Positions 1-12,952 are shown, numbered from the stretch's first letter. The stretch: DNA of 64,000 nt from Phylloscopus collybita (GCA_027886175.1 JAJNNQ010000004.1:1-64000); one strand, 5' to 3'. Translations and numbers: made by a program. The notes: generated from the sequence alone by a model not told the origin.

Positions 1-31
1 AAAAACAAAAAAACAAAACCCCCACAAACCA
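1..31 (+). repeat. A/C-only low-complexity tract at window edge
   Basis: The first 31 bases contain only A and C (AAAAAC-like units and a short C run). The tract probably continues beyond the window. Confidence 0.7.
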
Positions 32-1864
32 ATAGATTCTTGAAGTAACACAAAGACATAACAGATACTTGGGAGATGAATGTCTAATATGCAATTCAAG
101 CACACACCAGCCTTCTCAAACTGATACTTGGAGGCCTTTATTTAGCTTAAACAGTTTACTTCCAAGCACTTCTGCATTATTCAGCTTGGTAATGCACACT
201 ACCCCTGGGAAGCCACTCTCGTACAGGAGAAGGACTTTCTTTAAATCAAGCCCTCGGACAGACATCTGACAGTATCTTGCCTCAGTGGTCACTAGAATTT
301 TTTAATTGTTTGCAACATAAAGCTTTTTATTGCAAATGAGAACAGGGAAAAATCAGCCTTGGGCAAAAAGACTATTTGTAAAATGAAGACATATTACAGT
401 CTTAATCTAAGGAATTTAGGATTTAATAGCAGACAACAGATAGACTAAACAAGTGCATTCTGAGAAAAGAAGATGTAGAGACCCAAAGGAGACTCAGCTG
501 TCCAAGGAAATAATACATTTACTTTGTGTTTCTAGAGGGTTTACATATAGAATAACTAGGCAAAGTAAAATGAGATTTTTTCAAGCACAGGGACAAAAAT
601 ATATCAAAAATTATACTTGTGTAGGAAAGAAAACCACCACAGCAGTAATATAATATATATCAGAGACATGACAATAAAGGCAAAAAAAAAAGAGTATCTC
701 TAGTGCATGAGGAGCTTTTAAGGTGAAGGGAATAATTGATCCATTTTTTTAAAGACTCTTAATGGACTCAGAAAAAGGTTGAAACTCTATAATCTTAAAA
801 TTCAGCACCTTGTAAAGCAATAATGTAACAATATTTATCTCTGTATATATAGAGGAGCATCAGGAAAGATTTAAAACTGAGGAGACAGGGAGGAGAAAGA
901 AGGTTATGAAGAGAAATTCCAAGGATTCAAGGAAGAAAATAAGGCCTCATTTTAGACCACTGAAAAGGGCAGTAGATTAGCCTAAGAGATGTCAGAAGCT
1001 CCATTCAGGAAACAGTGGTAATCTGATCTGATGACCATACTAACAATACTACCAAATAGAAATATTTAGAAATTAACTAGGAAAATAATCAAATGTTTCA
1101 AAAGTATTTGAACATGAGCCTTGGGAAACATGGGGATCTTTAGTTTATTTTTATCAGATGCTATTGACATTAGTATGACTAGGTTTGCCATTGAAAAACT
1201 GGACTACACTGCTCCAGATCTTCTCACACTTTGACCACAGGCAACTTTAGTAAAGCCAGAGTCACTACGGAAACCCATGGTTATAGGCATCCTACATTTT
1301 TAATCTCAGCTTCTTACTGATATCTGTAAGAGCCTGCTGGTTGTTTCAATCAAGCACAGACATTCCCACCTATACAGCTCTTCTCTGATCTCTGCAGCAA
1401 GCAACTGTGTCAAGATATTGCTGTACACCTAAAATACTTCCCAAGAGTGGATGGAACAACCATTTTTGCAAGAGAACTAACTTCTGTAACAACACACATA
1501 TATATTTATGTATATATATATATATTTTGTTTTAACATCTATATTACACAGAGGAGTCATCACATTCAATATATTCCTCCCAGCTGAATGTTGCTCAGAT
1601 GTATCATTTTATGACAGCAGTTTATCATTTCTGTGATTAATAAGTGTGGAAATATACCCAAGGTGAGAATTTTTGCTTGGTATGAGGAATATTCAGATGA
1701 TGCTCAGGTCTATAATGCAGTCACCAACCCAATATCCACTATAAACAATCTATGTAATAGAGTCCATAAACATTAGCTTAAGAGCAGCTACTCAAAGCCT
1801 AGGAAAGAAAATAGAAAAATAACTTCTTGGAATGAAAAAACATTCAATAAATTTACTGAGGTAG
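32..1864. other. No recognisable gene; AT-rich presumptive intron
   Basis: No exon, RNA gene or mobile element is recognisable. The only structure noticed is an A/T-rich (TA)n run at about 1495-1530. Open frames are at most 66 codons and carry no known motif. Confidence 0.6.
1495..1530. repeat. (TA)n-rich microsatellite
   Basis: Imperfect alternating TA ('acatatatatttatgtatatatatatatatttt'-type composition), with the longest pure stretch about eight TA units. Seen directly. Confidence 0.7.
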
Positions 1865-2330
1865 TGCTTGTTCATTTGAGGGGTGCTGAAGTGTGCCCAA
1901 AAAAGCAACAAAGCTGGTGAAGGGTCTGGAGCACAAATCCTATGAGGAGCACCTGAGGAGCTGGGGCTGTTTAGCCTGGAGAAAAGGAGGCTGAGGAGTG
2001 ACTTTATGGGTCTCTACAACTGCCTGAAAAGAGGGTGTAGACAGGAGGGAGCTGGTCTTTCCTCCTGGTAACAAGTGACAAGATGAGAGCAAAGGGCCTT
2101 AAGTTGCACCAGGGGAGGTTTAGATTGGATATTAGAGAACATTTCCTCACTAAAAGGGTTGACAGGCACTGTAACAGGCTGTGCAGGGGTCATCATCCAT
2201 TGACATATTTAAAAGACATAGTAGATGTGGCACATAGAGACACAGTGGATTTATTTTGGTTAGGTTTACAATTGTACTCAATGACCTTAAAGGGGTTTTC
2301 CAACCTGAACGAATCCTTGATTCTCTGATT
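1865..2330 (+). mobile_element. CR1 LINE, 3' fragment
   Basis: The left part matches the end of the CR1 ORF2 reading frame on the plus strand, with a [27 protein letters not shown] sense. The middle is the familiar block with 'acctgaggagctggggctg' and 'attggatattagagaa'. The right end has the CR1 3' untranslated motif 'gaccttaaaggggttttcca' and a degenerate terminal 'gaatccttgattctctga'. The element is 5'-truncated, as nearly all CR1 copies are, and its frame is broken. It is not an active element. Confidence 0.88.
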
Positions 2331-5300
2331 AAGCTCTTGTTAAGTCTTGCTATACAACACACACAAACTCCACAAAGAGCAAAGGTACATTTCCTATTTC
2401 TTTTCTGACAGGGAAAAAAAATTACCTTGGTTCTGAAATGAAGAAACTGCCTCTAAAGTTAATTTTAATTTCATTTCTATTACGTATTATTTAATTCTGT
2501 TTCGTTGAGGATACATGCCAGGTTCACCAGTGAAACTCATGAACCACAATCATGAATCAGCAAAGATGCCTATAAGATCAAAGTACCTTGAGCTTCATTG
2601 GCTGCTTATTCATTTTGGGATGAATTTAAAGTTCTGACTTACACCACTCTCAATAGAGAGCTTAACACACACAACAGAAATTCATCAGATCATCTGTCAA
2701 ATATTAAATGCTACTTCTAAAACTCTGTGTCACAGCAGATCATACAGTTACATCATGCTCAGACATAAACTTTCTTTCTTAAAACCTTCCCTAAAACCTG
2801 TTAATGGCATCTTACCATAAAAAAGTGAAAACAGTAAAAAGAATGTAGAGAGCAGAGAAATACAAAAGAAGGACCATGCACACTCCTTGACACAATTCAT
2901 ATTAACTTTACCCTGTAGGATCATGATAAGACAGAAAGAAGCAGTGCATCTTTTGGGCATCTAATACCTTGTCAATGCCAGCTGGCTCTTTCCTGTGGTG
3001 AAGTGCATTTGTATCAGTGAACTTAGGTGGCAGTATAAGATACAGGAATGCATTCCACGTTTTGGATATTGTATATTGACACTTGACTACTGACTTCAGC
3101 AAGGCTTATGCCACATTCATATAATCTGACCCTCCTCAATAATTTCTCCAGTCACAAGGTCTCACTGTTAAACTTGACACTGGGAGATATTGAAGACAAT
3201 TTCACAGCAGATGGAATCATCAATGAATCCCCTGAAGACACTATAAAGAAGCACTGAAAGAAAAGATGATTTTTGTTTTTCTTACAGAACCAAATTTTTT
3301 AAATCCCGGGTAATGTAAAAGATAAGGAATTTCATGGAAAAGACATCTTCCTACACAAACTGAATTCATTCTTGCTGCAGTGTTCTGAATGCCAATGTCT
3401 AAAAATAGAAAAGTAAAACTCTCCTTGGGACTGGTGTGTGTATGGGGTATCATTTCACAAATTTAAAATGAGAACTAGCTCAAGATTAGTTCATAACAAT
3501 GGTAAATCATTTGAACAGTCAAATCATTTAAATAATTTGAATTTTTATGTCTTTGAAGAGCACTTCAACTATTTCACAGTACATAAATACATTCACAATT
3601 GCAGGGAAAATTTAACCCAGAAATATATATATATATTATTTTTTCCCATTTGAATTATTTAGTCTTTCCCCAATATCTGTTCTCCGGTTTTTCCTGGTCC
3701 CTGAGCTAATATTCCATATATAATCAGGTCTCCAAAAAACAAACTAAAGAATTTACAAAGATGTCCCTCTAATTAAGTATATACAGCTGCAAGCAAATTA
3801 GAGTGGAAAAGAATATAAGTAGTGTTTCCTAGTCTCACTTTTTCTTTCTTTGCTTATCATCAAATGCATCATGACTTGGGACCAAGAAAATTATTTTTGA
3901 AAGAAAAGCAAAAGACTTGAATAAAAATTTCAGTCAGTCTTTGGTTTTAGAAATATTCATAAGCAATTTTCTTCTTATTCTGGTGACAGAACAGGACAGG
4001 AAATGAAAAGAAGAATAATTTTTAGAACTAGATTTAAATAACTAGTTTTTAACTATAACTTGTTTATTATAATTTCCAGTGTACCCTCCATAATGAGGCC
4101 TTTCTCCTGCAGTATCTGTTCACAATGCAAAGCTAACAAAAGCAATTGCTTGAAGAATTGGGACCTAAATTCTTCCAATAATTTTTTGTACTTTTAGTTG
4201 CATTCATGTTTACATCTTTGTAACATGAAGAAGTCCAGAATCTAGCAGCAAGAAAAAAACAGCAGTAAAAGAGAATGAATGCACACACAATGGTTGTTTC
4301 TGCACACCTCAACAAGAGATGCTAAATTTAACAGATAACTTCCAACTATCCCAGCAAAAATTAAAAGAATAAGCAATCCTAAAGAAAGCCATTGTGTTGC
4401 TGTCAAAAGTCACACATAACTGGACAGAAAGTACTGAAGAAAGACTGCTTTTTGAGTTATATCTGTTTTATAAAAAACAATTCTTTGCTTGAAGAAAAAT
4501 GTAGATTTCTTAACTGAAAATTCCCTTCATTCTCCTCACATGGATACACACACCTTGGATATTTCTCAAGTTTTCCATGTTCATTTTCTTAATGAAAAGC
4601 CTACAGTGAGTTATGAGCTTGTCTACTCTGAAACACAACTACCATCTGTAAAACACCACTAAGAACTGCAGAAATACTTTAATTCCTCTTTCTCCCTTAA
4701 AATAGGTGGCTGCATTACAGAGAACTGGGGGAAAGAAGCTACAGCATTCAGGATCTTCAGAATACATGGACTTACTATATTCTGTTTAACTTTCAAAGAA
4801 GGCAAGAAAAATGTAAGGATCATTGTTTTCCAGTCTTCATTTGCACCTGTGAAGGAGCAGGGAAAATTTTTGGACTTTTGTTCAAGATATAAATATTTAT
4901 ATTATAAATTGCATAGTCCTCTGGAAAGCTGAACTATATTTTTCTGTAGTGTAAGAAAAAACAAGTTATTCAAAGTAACTATTAAAATTTTACTGAAATC
5001 CCTTGGCTAAATAATTTCACTGTATCCTGTTCTCTCTTTTCGAATGTTTATTGTAAAATTTTTGTCTGGCTCTTTATGTATAATGATGAACCCTCTTGAT
5101 TACAATCTCTTATCACAAAGGATTTAAGCATGGCTCTGCTTTAACCTTAACAGAAAAGTGTTTGTGATTTCCCCCACAGCACAGGGAACATTTCTGTTCA
5201 GTGGTTTAGTTCACTGGATGATCAAAGACATGCCAATGAGATAACACAGTGCAGTGGCCAGTATAAAATCACCCAGCACAGCATCACTCACTTTGGTAGA

Positions 5301-5769
5301 GGGCAAGGAAAGCAGCTGAAAGGCTTCTGCCACCCACAGCCACCAGGGCTTGCCTGAGGTGTTTGTGTATGGCATCACCTAAGGCTATGCTTTGCAGGCA
5401 TGTAATCACAGACTTGTCCCCTCACACTGCTGAAGAACACAAAAACTCTTGCCTTGAGCTCAGGCTGTCCCCCGAAACCAAGACAGAAGATGGATTTTTT
5501 TTTTCCTTAATGCCCACCAAATATTTCTTGGGTACCTGGTTATAAGTAAAAGCTGCATCAAGAATTAAATGCAGTGGGTTCTACAGATATAGCTGTAGCA
5601 TAACACATTGTTCTCAACAGCATATGAAATTTAAAGCCTATGCCTGCCTAAATCCAAGCCCAACTCACAGAACTCAGAGATGTTTGTATGTCTTTGCGTA
5701 TGTACAAACACATACACATGTGGTGGGATGCTCGCCACATATTTTGGTTGGGGTTTTTTTGAATTCACG
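2331..5769. other. No recognisable gene; AT-rich presumptive intron
   Basis: Nothing beyond a short (TA)n run near 3622-3636 could be identified. Frames are all under 75 codons and lack recognisable domains or plausible splice-bounded exons. Confidence 0.6.
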
Positions 5770-6195
5770 TAGCTGGGCAGGTAGAGTGTGTTGATGGAGG
5801 AGGGGGCACAGATGGGAGGCTGCTTGTATATGTGTGTATGCAAGTATGTGTGGGTATAGGGATATGCATGTCTGTAATACTGTGTGGAGGTTTGTGCGTC
5901 AGTGCAGAGACGCAGAGCCACGCATCTGTAGGTGAGACTGTGAAATTACTTGTGGGTTTGTGTGAGTGCCTGAGGGGGCTGCTGTGCACAGATGTGTAAC
6001 TGCATGTATGTGGAGTGAGTGTGGGGGAGATGTGCAGAGGCCTGCAGCGCCTAGGAATTAAGTGTGCATGTACAGGTGTGGGTATCACAGGAAGGTGCAA
6101 AGGTGTGTGTGCAGATGGGAAAGCACGAGGGCGTCTGTGCTGTTGTGTCTGCAGGTAAGAAGATGGCAGAGGTGTGGCAGGGTGTGTGCAAGTAC
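5770..6195 (+). repeat. TG-rich degenerate low-complexity region
   Basis: About 425 bases in which TGTG, GTGTG and TGCATG motifs recur without a fixed period; G and T dominate the plus strand. It looks like a decayed (TG)n or minisatellite-like array. The same bias produces a 158-codon open frame on the minus strand rich in His, Pro, Thr and Ser, which is judged to be compositional. Confidence 0.7.
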
Positions 6196-6804
6196 ACGGA
6201 CAACATAAGACAAGCATATGTAACAGCATTTTACAGAACACAAATTTTCAATACAGAAGTCCATTTTCTGTTATTTCCAAATAAGCATTTTTGACAGAAC
6301 CTAATGCTATCTTTTACTGATTTATACTTAAGGTTAATTTAGAGTTTACTGTAATTTCTGTGACTTTTATCACAATTAAAGAATTAAGTGTGCATTTGGA
6401 GAAACAATGAGTATACACAGTATTCAGACATTAGTATCCCATGACACTGATTTATATGATTTCACAAGGAAACTGTGAGCAGTCAATTTCTTTGAGAGTC
6501 TTCATAGCCCTGGTGTGGCTAGCTTAGTATCTCGTAGTAGCCTTGGATTTATCCAGAAAGGAGAGTCTCTGTATTTTTCAGATGTCATTTTATAACCCAG
6601 AATTTCATAATATACCACCATGTTCAGGTGAGGACTGTCTTCTGAGAAGCTGTAAGTTTTGTGCCTTCTGGTTTGATTTATCAGACTGCCATTTGTCATG
6701 TAACTGAGGACTTACCATAAATAAGCTGAAGTTTTTATTCTCTATAATATGCACTACACTGAAAGAGAGTAAGTTTAGACCATGTAATTAGGAACAAATT
6801 ATTT
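6196..6804. other. No recognisable gene
   Basis: Ordinary AT-rich sequence between the TG-rich region and the CR1 pair. Nothing further seen. Confidence 0.55.
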
Positions 6805-6978
6805 TCCAAGGAGGTGATGAGATACTGGAACAGGTGCCCACTTGTGGATGCCTCTTCCCTAGAAGTGTTCAAGGTCAGGTTGGATGGGGCTTCAAGTCAT
6901 CTACTTTAACAGAATGAATCCCTGTCAATAGCAGGGAGGTTGGAATTAGATGATCTTTAAGGTCCCTCCCAACCCAAA
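6805..6978 (+). mobile_element. CR1 LINE, short 3' fragment, plus orientation
   Basis: It begins around 'ccaaggaggtgatgagatac' and contains 'gtgttcaaggtcaggttgga' and 'gatgatctttaaggtccctc', all typical of the CR1 3' region. It ends at 'ccaacccaaa'. It abuts the next CR1 fragment, which is in the opposite orientation. Confidence 0.85.
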
Positions 6979-7208
6979 CAGAATCACAGAATCACAGAAT
7001 TTTTAGGTTGGAAGAGACCTTCAAGATCATCAAGTCCAACCCATGCTCTAACACCTCAACTAAACCATGGCACCAAGTGCCATATCCAGTCTTTTCTTAA
7101 ACACATCCAGGGATGGTGACTCCACCACTTCCCCAGGCAGGCCATTCCAATACTTTATCACTCTTTCTGTGAAAAATGTCTTCCTAATATCCAACCTATA
7201 CTTCCCTT
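6979..7208 (-). mobile_element. CR1 LINE, 3' fragment, minus orientation
   Basis: The left edge shows the CR1 terminal direct repeats ('aatcacag' units, two to three copies), then 'ggttggaagagaccttcaag', 'ccagggatggtgactccacc' and 'cttcctaatatccaacctat'. These are the reverse complement of the CR1 3' region, so the element points left. Only about 230 bases remain. Confidence 0.88.
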
Positions 7209-7432
7209 GAGTATTCTGATTATATGAAAAGCAGGATCTGGTTTTGAATTCACTTGATGCTACAACTTAATTTGTAGGCTTTAAACATATCATATTTAAA
7301 AACACCAAAATCATCCATTCAAAGCCCTCCCTGTTCAGAAAGAAAGTAGTGTTTCAGCAAAGAAGGGAAATAACTGTATGAAAAAGCAGGATTTTAAATA
7401 AAAGGGCTTATCTGTATATTCAAAATAAAAAG

Positions 7433-7511
7433 AAAACCAACCAACCAACCAACCAAACCACACACACACACACACACAAAAAAAAAAAAACCACAAAAAA
7501 AAAACCACACA

Positions 7512-7546
<35 letters not shown>

Positions 7547-7623
7547 AAAACCACAACAACAACAACAAAAAAACCAACAAAAAACAACAACAAAAAAAAC
7601 CCACCCACAACAACAACACCAAA
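7433..7623 (+). repeat. 191-base A/C-only tract: (CCAA)n, (CA)n, A runs, (CAA)n
   Basis: No G or T occurs for 191 bases. Blocks in order are CCAA units, about 9 CA, a run of A, about 10 CA, a run of about 26 A, then CAA and CCA units. Frames across it (Phe/Val/Cys-rich on minus) are artefacts. Confidence 0.93.
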
Positions 7624-10216
7624 GACAATGTTGAAGGCACTGCTCCCAAGGCCAAAATTTTTTAAAGGAGAAAAAAATCATTGCATCTGAAACTAGAGAT
7701 CTGTTTGTGAAAACACAGATGTAAATCCCTCAGCATGGTATAAGAGATGAGCATAGGAACGTACTGCACAGCAGCTAATTCTACTTGCATTGCTTTAGTA
7801 ACTATGAAAACATACACATCTGAACCAAAATGTGCAAGGAATTACTGACCTGAGCAGAAAATTCACTCTATCCTACTTTCAGGCAGTTCCTGTTAAGTAC
7901 TATGGACAAGGACTGGATATTTACCACAGAACACATGTCGCCGTTTCAACTAGGGTTACTTTCACATCATTTCCTTGAGGAACTCTAGGTACACAAAGAA
8001 CTCCTCTACCAGAAGTGCAGTGCTGTGAAACCCCCACACTATAACAACTCCAACAGCTCTTTGATAAAGACAGAGGAACGGGACAATGTTTTAGACATGT
8101 TAGAAATAAGATATTCAGGAGCCATTCTTCTTTTCCTGTGTTGCTGATTTTCTCACTACTGAGCTGCAGCAAGTATTGCAAAGTAAATACTCCTCTCTTC
8201 CTGTAGTTTGCCTTATATTGAGGGTCGTGGCTCTTATATCCTGAGTTGGAGCAAAGACTCAATATACAGAATGTTCAAAAGGGTTTTTTGATGATGAACA
8301 AGGAATGAAGCAATGAAACAGCCATAAAGCAATTTTTGGTGGGGGGAAAAAAAGAGGAAAAAAAAGATAGATGGATAGATAGATAGATAGATAGATAGAT
8401 AAGAAGTTAATAAAATTCCAGACCCTGTTACTCAATAATAAAGATGAAAAGGGCAGAGAAACATAATTTCTCCCTTTTGCAAATGTTGTTTCCCTAGAAA
8501 ACCATTTTTGAGGTTGTTTGTGAGGTGAGTCCCCATGTTTAGGGAAAAGAAGTAGTACTTTCACCAGGAATACAAATAAGTGCTCTTTCTTCTTGCTGGA
8601 ATGCTCTTCTCCTTCAACCCATGCATGAGCATTTGTGATCAGTGTTAACAGATGAATTATTTACAGTGAAGAGTAATAGATTTACCACTGCCAAAGAGTA
8701 TCACTAGATAATAGTGCAGCTTCTTTCACATGGAAGCCAGGTGGTAACTGTACATGCACAGAAATTTTTTCATCAGAAAGTGAAATTCATCCAATGTAAG
8801 ACATGAATTTTTATACTTGAATATAAATTGCTCTCTTTCTGAAAGCACTTACTCCATCAAATTTTGCACCCCAACACTCAACGCTGTAGTACACAACATG
8901 CAGTTTCTGACACATTCATCTTTTTTGTGGAAGTACCTAAAACTTGCCTGAAGATGCTCTTCAGAAAATCAGATTTTTGTACTATAGACTGTAAAGAACA
9001 CACTTGAAACCCACACAATTACCACTACTGAGACACTACCCAGGTACATTCTGATATGAAAGGCCAGGCCACATCAAACAAAGGCTCCATGTCCTAGAAT
9101 ACCCTCTCTCCCTCAGTGTTCTATGGCAGTTATTTTGAAAGGAGTATTAAAAAATAAAAGGCAGTTTATAATGACATCTCCAGTACTTTGTCACATCTAT
9201 TAGCTGCCTGCAGCTGAAAAGCTTCTGAGCTAAATGTGCTTTCTTGTTTAATACCTTATGGAAATTCTGGAGACCCTTTAATGTGCAGACCTAGAACAAA
9301 AGGTAAAATTTATTCCAGTTTATATCTATGAAACAAAATTGCTAACAAAGAATGAAAGCATTCAACTGGCCATATTACATTAGATCAAATGAACACTTAG
9401 TCCTGTGTCTAAAAATAGTCAAAATTAAGTTCATCTTTGACACTTCTCCTTAAGTCTTCCACCCTCAAACTCTTTTCAGTCTCAGAAACTTTCTGAGGTG
9501 GATGCATTCTCAGTAACCCATAAGGGATTTCTCATGCATAACCTTGACCTTGACCAAGGCTTCACTTGAAACTACATTTTGGTGAACAACATTCCCAACA
9601 TCCCTTGGTGATAGTTTTCAACAGAGGTTGCAACCTCTCTTGCCAGATATGTGAATATCCTGCTTGGTAGGAGATGGTTCCTAACAGCTTTATTTGATGC
9701 CTCTTGATATTCTGAGCCTAGAATGAACAATACCACATTTCTTCAAGGAGCGAAATGTGGAACAAAAATTATCTTTTAGACAGAAAAACACCACAAAATT
9801 CAAGAAATCAATGCAATCTTGATAGTATAATTACAGAATCATACCTTTAGGTTGCTTTTGCAGATGAAATATTCACAGATGTTCTCAAAAAAAAAAGAAG
9901 TGTGTATAAAAGAAAACCACTGCTATATCCTTTAGAGCACTTCACTAAAACTAGAGGAGGTGAGATATCTTTGTTTGATCTCAAGAGAAAACTAGATTAA
10001 CTTCTGTTTCAGTACGAGAGGAAAACCTTATCACTAAATCCTGGGCAAAGAGTCAAAAAATACATTAAAATACAGATACAGAAAATGCACTGTGCAGGAT
10101 CCTGATGATATCCATACTCCTCACAGGCAAGGCATATCTCAAAGCCCATAATGATTCAAATATGGAACAGTAACACTGAAAACTTGAATGTAATAAAATA
10201 TCAAGCAATTTTTAGT
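7624..10216. other. No recognisable gene; AT-rich presumptive intron
   Basis: It contains the (GATA)n run listed separately and nothing else recognised. 'Acagaatcatacctttaggttgc' near 9834 faintly recalls a CR1 terminus but is too short to call. Confidence 0.55.
8366..8401 (+). repeat. (GATA)n microsatellite
   Basis: About nine GATA units with one GATG interruption, preceded by a purine-rich 'ggggggaaaaaaagaggaaaaaaaag'-like run. It would be polymorphic in most populations. Confidence 0.88.
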
Positions 10217-10218
10217 GA

Positions 10219-10270
10219 AAAAAACAAAACAAAACAAAACAAAAATTTCCCCCCCCACCCTGCCCCCCCC
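10219..10270 (+). repeat. (AAAAC)n followed by split C runs
   Basis: About five AAAAC units are followed by C8, A, C3, TG, C8. On the minus strand the second part is G8-CA-G3-T-G8, a strong G-quadruplex-type pattern. Confidence 0.85.
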
Positions 10271-12873
10271 TTTGGTCTAATTCCTGGCGCCACTGGTTGA
10301 ACAAGGAACCACAAGCATAGCATATTTACAGCAAGCTTTCCCAATTGCATTGCAAGAGCCAAGAACCTTTTCTGAAAACTGAGGCTTCAATGTACCGCAC
10401 ACACTACATGTTGCAGCTATATGCCTTTAATAAAGCTTCACATTCACATTTTTATTTTTCTCATTACATTGTTTATATTACCCTGCATTAATTTCCTCTT
10501 TGTAAAATCCCCTAAACTGCTCATAAAACTGCCATAAAAAGAAGTAAAATGATACAGCTCAGAGATCAAGGAAGAGAAGTGGAAATATTTTTCACTGGAG
10601 ATGTAAAGAACACAAAAGAAAAAATGTATAACTGACTCCTGTACAAGTTCTGTCACCAGATAAAATTCTTGGCTCTTTCTTCCCAGAATTTGTCCCAAAA
10701 TGGTGCATGATAGTGTTTAAGAGAAGGCAATCATATTTCAGAAGACATTTCTGAGAATAGAAATACAGGTATACATGATCCTCATGAAAGTAGAGCAGGA
10801 ACAGGAAAACCATATACAACCAAATTTTGGAAAGTATCACATATTTGAAAATCAAATCAGGCATCCTAAGCTGTCCTGACAGCCACAAAGGTGAATCCCT
10901 ATGTACCCGATACTAAGACAGAATCACTCACATGGAAAGTGAGGTAAGGTGTTAGTAAATAACATTTTGAAAAATAACTGCCATAAAAAAAATCAAAAAG
11001 GGAAAATTCTTAAAACTTAGATTTATTATAAAGGAATAAATACACAGGCCAGAGAGAAAACTGTGTTCATACAGCTATTCCATATAGATATTTATCCTTA
11101 AATCCCTATTTTCATAAATCTTTGTGAGTTAAAAAAAAAAAGAAAAGAAGAAAGCTAAAAGCCTTAGACTGATGACAAGCCCACTTGGCAGGGGCTACTA
11201 TAAATATTGCAAAGTTTCCATTTCTTTCTCTTAAAAAAAAAAAAAAAGGCACAAATATAGTCCTTTTATGTTCCCATTTAAGTAATCACTTCCAGGTTCC
11301 ATACAGATCCATCCACATGAGTAAGACTTAAAGTCTGCTATTATTAACAGAAAGGATATAACTGCCCTTTGGCAGAAGTATTATTTTCATGTAGTTAAGT
11401 CTTTTAGATTTCTACCACTTCCCTTGTTGGCTTCCATTCTTCCATCCACCCCTACCTGCACACAGGACCTTTAACACCTTGCACTGCCAAGCAAGAATAC
11501 ATCTCCAAAGAGTACATCAGAGGAGAGAAAAAAGTGGTTAAAAACCCCCTATCAATTTTGATTTCCAATATTCTGTAACAAACAAGCCACAAAAGAACTT
11601 TGAGTCAGGAGAAAACAGTAGGTGTATTACTGTTTGTCCCCTGGAAGTGTTCTATCCTCTGCCCAGAAGGGAAGCTACTACTGGAGTCTACCTATGCTGG
11701 TCTGGCTTAGCTGATTTTCCTTGGCTGGCAAGTCACCATAGGCATTTCATGGAAACATTTAAAATCATACTCCAGAAACCTGTTAATCATAACATGGTAA
11801 CTGAAAACTCATCACAGAACACAAATCATACAATCTGAACCACAGCAGACATTTAAGAGCCAATAATCATCAAAATAACTTACTATCAAAGCTCCAGCTT
11901 CTGCCTCTGTGCTGACTTACACTAAATTAAGTTGCTGGATTCCTGAACAATACTGTTAACAATAACTGTTTTGCAGAAAACAAAGTTAACATTAAAAAAA
12001 TTAACTAGAGTTCACTCCAGATTTGTAGATCTTCATTTCAAAACTAATGATGTTGCACACCTTCACTTTTGAATAACCAATGGGACATATTCTAAGGAGA
12101 CCTTAGTTTTGACAAAGCTACTTCCTGAAAATGGGCTCCTATGAAGCACTCCTACTGAGTATCAAAAATAACTAGATTCTTCCCATAAAATATTGTCTGA
12201 GAATCATAGCAGGGACAGCTGGGAGAGTAACAGGGCAACATGCTAAACACTTGAGATGTTTATACAGAAACATCAGAAATAAGGAGGATAAACAGGAAAA
12301 ACATTAAATTCTTCAGAATCAACAGAAATTGATTCTATCTTGAGACAGATTTTAAATCTACCTCACAAAAATTGAGGATAAATCACAAAGCTGGAATCAG
12401 TGTGGAAGGGTGAAATTAACTTGCTGGTGAAATGGTACAGGGTTGAAGAAAAATTGAGGTCTAATGCTGTTAATCAAGAACACATACACTTGCTCCGAAG
12501 TTCAGAATGGGCTGAGAAGCAGATTACTGAGTATCTCTAAACAAATATGAAGTGTGAAAAGAGTGAGGTCAATAACATCTTCTTGAAAATCTGCTATAGA
12601 TCATAAGTAACTAGAAGCAGCATCCAGAATAAAAGAGATGATGGTGTGGGGTCTTCACTGAGAAATCATGGCTGAGTAGGAAAACAGACAGAAAAGAATA
12701 TAGAGGTAATCCAACATAAATTTTGAGGAGATTTCTTAGGTGAGGTTGATTAAAATCTAAGTAAAAGTGAGATGAGTTAAGAAGCAAAGTCAAACTAGTG
12801 GTCATAAATGACAAATTCTTTATTTCATGGAGGCAAAAAACCAAGACTGACAGATATATAAAAATTTTCTTCA

Positions 12874-12878
<5 letters not shown>
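10271..12878. other. No recognisable gene; AT-rich presumptive intron
   Basis: Short A runs occur near 11130 and 11233. No exon, RNA gene or mobile element was recognised. Confidence 0.55.
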
Positions 12879-12904
<26 letters not shown>

Positions 12905-12952
12905 CAAAAACAAACAAAAAAAAAAAAAACCAAAAAAAAACACCACCCAAAC
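12879..12952 (+). repeat. A run and A/C-only tract
   Basis: An uninterrupted run of 26 A is followed by A with scattered C, with no G or T for 74 bases. Open frames on both strands that cross it (Lys-rich or Phe-rich) are artefacts. Confidence 0.9.

Noticed and set aside
2083..2328. 81-codon plus-strand frame
   Set aside because: It lies in the CR1 3' fragment and is out of frame with the CR1 protein for most of its length.
7335..7681. Phe/Val/Cys-rich minus-strand frames resembling transmembrane proteins
   Set aside because: They are the translation of A/C-only low-complexity DNA, not a membrane protein.
8366..8401. Regularly spaced short repeats considered as a CRISPR-like array
   Set aside because: It is a plain tetranucleotide microsatellite with no spacers, in a vertebrate genome.
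9830..9860. Possible CR1 terminus ('acagaatcatacctttaggttg')
   Set aside because: Only about 20 bases resemble the CR1 end and neither flank continues the match.
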